Source of the DNA: Deltaproteobacteria bacterium
GTDB taxonomy: Bacteria; Desulfobacterota; Syntrophia; Syntrophales; UBA5619
Assembly: GCA_021372695.1 (NCBI GenBank)
Contig: JAJFTY010000012.1
Span: forward strand, 1-6,884
DNA length: 6,884 nucleotides
Direction: 5' to 3'
Shown here: in pieces, positions 4,790 through 6,884 of the stretch
Numbering within the stretch: position 1 is the first letter of the stretch
How the letters are laid out: each line of letters starts with the position of its first letter
Notes under the pieces: generated by a model
What the model saw: only the letters and a program-made list of their open reading frames with translations
What the model was told of the DNA's origin: nothing
Database searches by the model: none
Position numbers and translations under genes: made by a program

Positions 4790-6884
4790 ATGAAGAAACA
4801 TATCGTCGCCATCGTTGCCGTGCTCCAAATTTTCTTCAGCGCCAATATACTCTACGCCGGCAATGCCTGGACACAGAAGGCCGATTTCGGGGGAACGGCG
4901 CGAAGCAGCGCCGTCGGCTTCTCCATCGGGAGCAAGGGCTACATCGGGACCGGGTACGATGGTTCATATAAGAAAGACTTCTGGGAGTACGACCCTGTAC
5001 TCGATAGCTGGACGCAGAAGGCCGATTTCGGGGGCACAGCGCGCCTGGTGGCCGTCGGCTTCTCCATCGACAGCAAGGGCTACATCGGGACGGGGTCCGA
5101 TAATTCATATAAAAAAGACTTCTGGGAGTATGAGCCTGTCAGCAATGCGTGGACGCAGTGGGCCGATTTCGGGGGGACAGAGCGAGGATTTGCCGTCGGC
5201 TTCTCCATCGGCGGCAAGGGTTACATCGGGACGGGAATCGACGGAGCCGGCACCCGGCTCAAAGACTTCCGGGAGTACGAGCTTCCCAGAACGACCCCCG
5301 ACCCGTTCACCTTTGCGGACCAGACGGGCGTGGCCCGCCGCACGGTCATCACGTCGAATGCCATAACGGTCGCAGGGCTCGATGCGGCTGCACCCATCTC
5401 CATCATCGGCGGCGCCTATTCCATCAACGGCGGGTCTTACACCGGCGCCAGCGGTACGGTGAACAATGGCAATACCGTAACGGTGCGGCAGACTTCATCG
5501 GCGAGCTACTCCACGAAGACCGATGCAACCCTGACCATCGGCGGGGCATCCGGCACCTTCAGCGTGACCACGCAGGCTGATACGACCGGCGGCAAGTTCA
5601 CTTTTGTCGACCAGACCGGTGTGGCTTTGAACGCAGAAGTCATATCGAATCCCATCACGATAGCGTGGATCGGCACAACGACGCCCATCTCCATCATCGG
5701 CGGCGCCTATTCCATCAACGGCGGGTCTTACACCGGCGCCAGCGGCACGGTGAACATTGACGATACCGTCACCGTGCGGCAAACGTCCCCGGGGAGCTAC
5801 TCCACGACGACGGACGCAACGCTGACGATCGGCGGGGCGTCCGACACCTTCAGCGTGACCACACTGGACGATACGCTCCCCGACCCGTTCACATTTACAG
5901 ATCGGACCGGCGTGGCCAGAAGCACGATCATCGCTTCAAATACGATAACGGTCACAGGGATCACTGCCGCGACGGCCATTTCGATCACGGGCGGCCAATT
6001 CTCCGTCAACGGCGGATCATACACCAGCGCCGCCGGCGCCGTGAACAATGGCGATACCGTGACGGTACAGCAGACGTCATCGGCCAGCCACTCCGCAACG
6101 ACGGACGCGACCCTGACGATCGGCGGGGCGTCCGACACCTTCAGCGTGACCACGAAGACTGCCGATACCTGGACGCAGAAGGCTGATTTCGGAGGAAACG
6201 TGCGACGGGCGGCCGCCGGCTTCTCCATCGGGAGCAAGGGCTACATCGGAACGGGATTCGACAATTTCTTTCAAAATAACTTCTGGGAGTATGACCCCGC
6301 CGCCGATACCTGGACGCAGAAGGCCGATTTCGGGGGAGCGACGCGACGTTATGCCGTCGGCTTCTCCGTCGGGAGCAAGGGCTACATCGGGACGGGAATG
6401 GCCGTTATCGAAGGTTATGACACACGGCAAAAAGACTTCTGGGAGTATGACCCTGCCCTCGATGCCTGGACACAGAAGGCCGATTTCGGGGGAACCGCGC
6501 GACATGATGCCATCGGCTTCTCCATCGGCAGCAAGGGTTACATCGGGACGGGAATCGATGTTAATGGCGCACGGTTAAAAGACTTCTGGGAGTATGACTC
6601 CACCGCCAATACCTGGACAAAGAAAGCCGATATCAGCGGAACAGTGCGATATGGCGCCGTCGGCTTTTCCATCGGTAGCAAGGGTTACCTAGGGACGGGA
6701 ATCGATGGTGATGGCACACGGCTAAAAGACTTCTGGGAGTATGACCCCGCCCTCGATGCCTGGACACAGAAGGCCGATTTCGGGGGGACGGCACGATATT
6801 ATGCCGTCGGCTTCTCCATCGGGAGCAAGGGCTACATCGGGACCGGGTACGATGGTTCATATAAGAAAGACTTCTGGGAGTACG
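4790..6884 (+). CDS. Large exported Kelch-repeat / Ig-like repeat protein, 3' end outside the window
   Basis: The frame is open from ATG 4790 to the window edge (698 residues, no stop). Residues 1-24 are a signal peptide (KKHIVAIVAVLQIFF, cleavage near LYA-GN). Kelch-type blades begin at W27, W74 and W121. Three Ig-like repeats occupy residues 171-261, 269-358 and 365-455. Further blades begin at W461, W508, W560, W609 and W658, the last cut by the edge. Each blade (47-52 residues) reads WTQKADFGG..R..AVGFS, then IGSKGYIGTG, a variable loop, and KDFWEYDP. These features match the Kelch/galactose-oxidase-type beta-propeller, a fold used for binding. The third blade is degenerate (DFREYEL) where the Ig block begins. 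The Ig-like repeat carries DPFTF.D.TGVA, SNTITV, ISI.GG..S.NGGSYT, VNNGDTVTV and LTIGGAS.TFSVTT. No catalytic motif or membrane anchor is visible; an anchor or sorting signal may lie beyond the edge. It probably acts at the cell surface with the two upstream genes. Confidence 0.9.
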   Translation, partial: MKKHIVAIVAVLQIFFSANILYAGNAWTQKADFGGTARSSAVGFSIGSKGYIGTGYDGSYKKDFWEYDPVLDSWTQKADFGGTARLVAVGFSIDSKGYIGTGSDNSYKKDFWEYEPVSNAWTQWADFGGTERGFAVGFSIGGKGYIGTGIDGAGTRLKDFREYELPRTTPDPFTFADQTGVARRTVITSNAITVAGLDAAAPISIIGGAYSINGGSYTGASGTVNNGNTVTVRQTSSASYSTKTDATLTIGGASGTFSVTTQADTTGGKFTFVDQTGVALNAEVISNPITIAWIGTTTPISIIGGAYSINGGSYTGASGTVNIDDTVTVRQTSPGSYSTTTDATLTIGGASDTFSVTTLDDTLPDPFTFTDRTGVARSTIIASNTITVTGITAATAISITGGQFSVNGGSYTSAAGAVNNGDTVTVQQTSSASHSATTDATLTIGGASDTFSVTTKTADTWTQKADFGGNVRRAAAGFSIGSKGYIGTGFDNFFQNNFWEYDPAADTWTQKADFGGATRRYAVGFSVGSKGYIGTGMAVIEGYDTRQKDFWEYDPALDAWTQKADFGGTARHDAIGFSIGSKGYIGTGIDVNGARLKDFWEYDSTANTWTKKADISGTVRYGAVGFSIGSKGYLGTGIDGDGTRLKDFWEYDPALDAWTQKADFGGTARYYAVGFSIGSKGYIGTGYDGSYKKDFWEY
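4868..5287 (+). repeat. First Kelch blade array (three units)
   Basis: Tandem coding repeats start at the TGG codons 4868, 5009 and 5150, each 141 bases to the next. The third unit diverges (TGG for AAG in WTQWADFGG, CGG for TGG in DFREY) and gives way to the Ig-like block at about 5288. Confidence 0.9.
5300..6154 (+). repeat. Ig-like repeat block (three units of 90-91 residues)
   Basis: Units span 5300-5572, 5594-5863 and 5882-6154, separated by linkers of five to seven residues (for example QADTTGG, 5573-5593). All end in TFSVTT. Units 1 and 2 share a 62-base identical segment (5393-5454 and 5684-5745); unit 3 is more diverged there (GGQFSVNGGSYTS). The fold is inferred as a beta sandwich; I cannot name the exact family. 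Confidence 0.8.
6170..6884 (+). repeat. Second Kelch blade array (at least five units)
   Basis: Units start at the TGG codons 6170, 6311, 6467, 6614 and 6761, with lengths of 141, 156, 147 and 147 bases and one incomplete unit. Length differences fall entirely in the loop between GTG and DFWEY. The last 82 bases (6803-6884) are identical to 4910-4991 in the first array. Confidence 0.9.

Noticed and set aside
4815..5366. Alternative plus-strand frame over the Kelch repeats (likewise 5149-5580 and 6291-6578)
   Set aside because: These are out-of-frame readings of the repeated codons. The frame from 4790 is continuous, starts with a signal peptide and gives recognisable repeats.
5797..6505. Antisense open frames (5797-6237, 6077-6505) with repetitive translations
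   Set aside because: They mirror the repeats of the sense gene; GC-rich periodic codons leave the opposite strand open. No start signals support them.
4868..6884. CRISPR array or non-coding satellite
   Set aside because: The repeats are 141-273 bases, contiguous, in frame and protein-coding, with no short direct repeats and unique spacers.
4868..6884. Diversity-generating retroelement target
   Set aside because: The variable codons show no adenine-directed bias, and no template repeat or reverse transcriptase is present in the window.

Overview
The window is GC-rich overall and bacterial, with a low-GC patch around 4381-4680. Nothing in it fixes the species. The GC-rich coding style, Shine-Dalgarno sites, several exported proteins and a dispersed palindromic repeat with GTCATTCCGGC / GCCGGAATCCAG arms would suit a Desulfobacterota-like (deltaproteobacterial) genome. 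That placement is inference. No rRNA, tRNA, CRISPR array, transposase or phage gene was seen.

Layout. (1) Positions 2-1117 hold the 3' part of htpG (bacterial Hsp90), cut by the left edge. (2) A small exported protein starts at 1146. It stops at a TGA at 1491-1493, but the same frame continues with protein-like codons to a second stop at 1602-1604, and an 8-bp hairpin lies just after the internal TGA. (3) A convergent minus-strand gene (2306 down to 1698) encodes a putative 202-residue lipoprotein. (4) Positions 2307-3026 hold no well-supported gene: two small hairpins, one doubtful short ORF with a signal peptide, and a strong REP-like palindromic element at 2888-2975. (5) A three-gene, same-strand cluster follows: a secreted papain-family (C1A) cysteine peptidase with a C-terminal ASH/Ig-like domain (3027-4322), a small exported DUF4907-type protein (4331-4738), and a large exported Kelch-repeat/Ig-like protein (4790 to beyond the right edge).

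The last gene is the largest in the window and has no stop in the remaining 2095 bases. It carries three Kelch-type blades, three Ig-like repeats of about 90 residues, then at least five more blades. The blades share a nearly invariant scaffold with two localised variable spots, which suggests a modular binding surface. Parts of the repeats are identical at DNA level, so recent duplication or gene conversion is likely.

Together, genes 3027-6884 look like an envelope or extracellular module: a protease, a small exported partner and a large repeat-built binding protein. No function for the module is established here. The two leads most worth checking are the in-frame TGA with its SECIS-compatible hairpin, and the peptidase-DUF4907-Kelch cassette.
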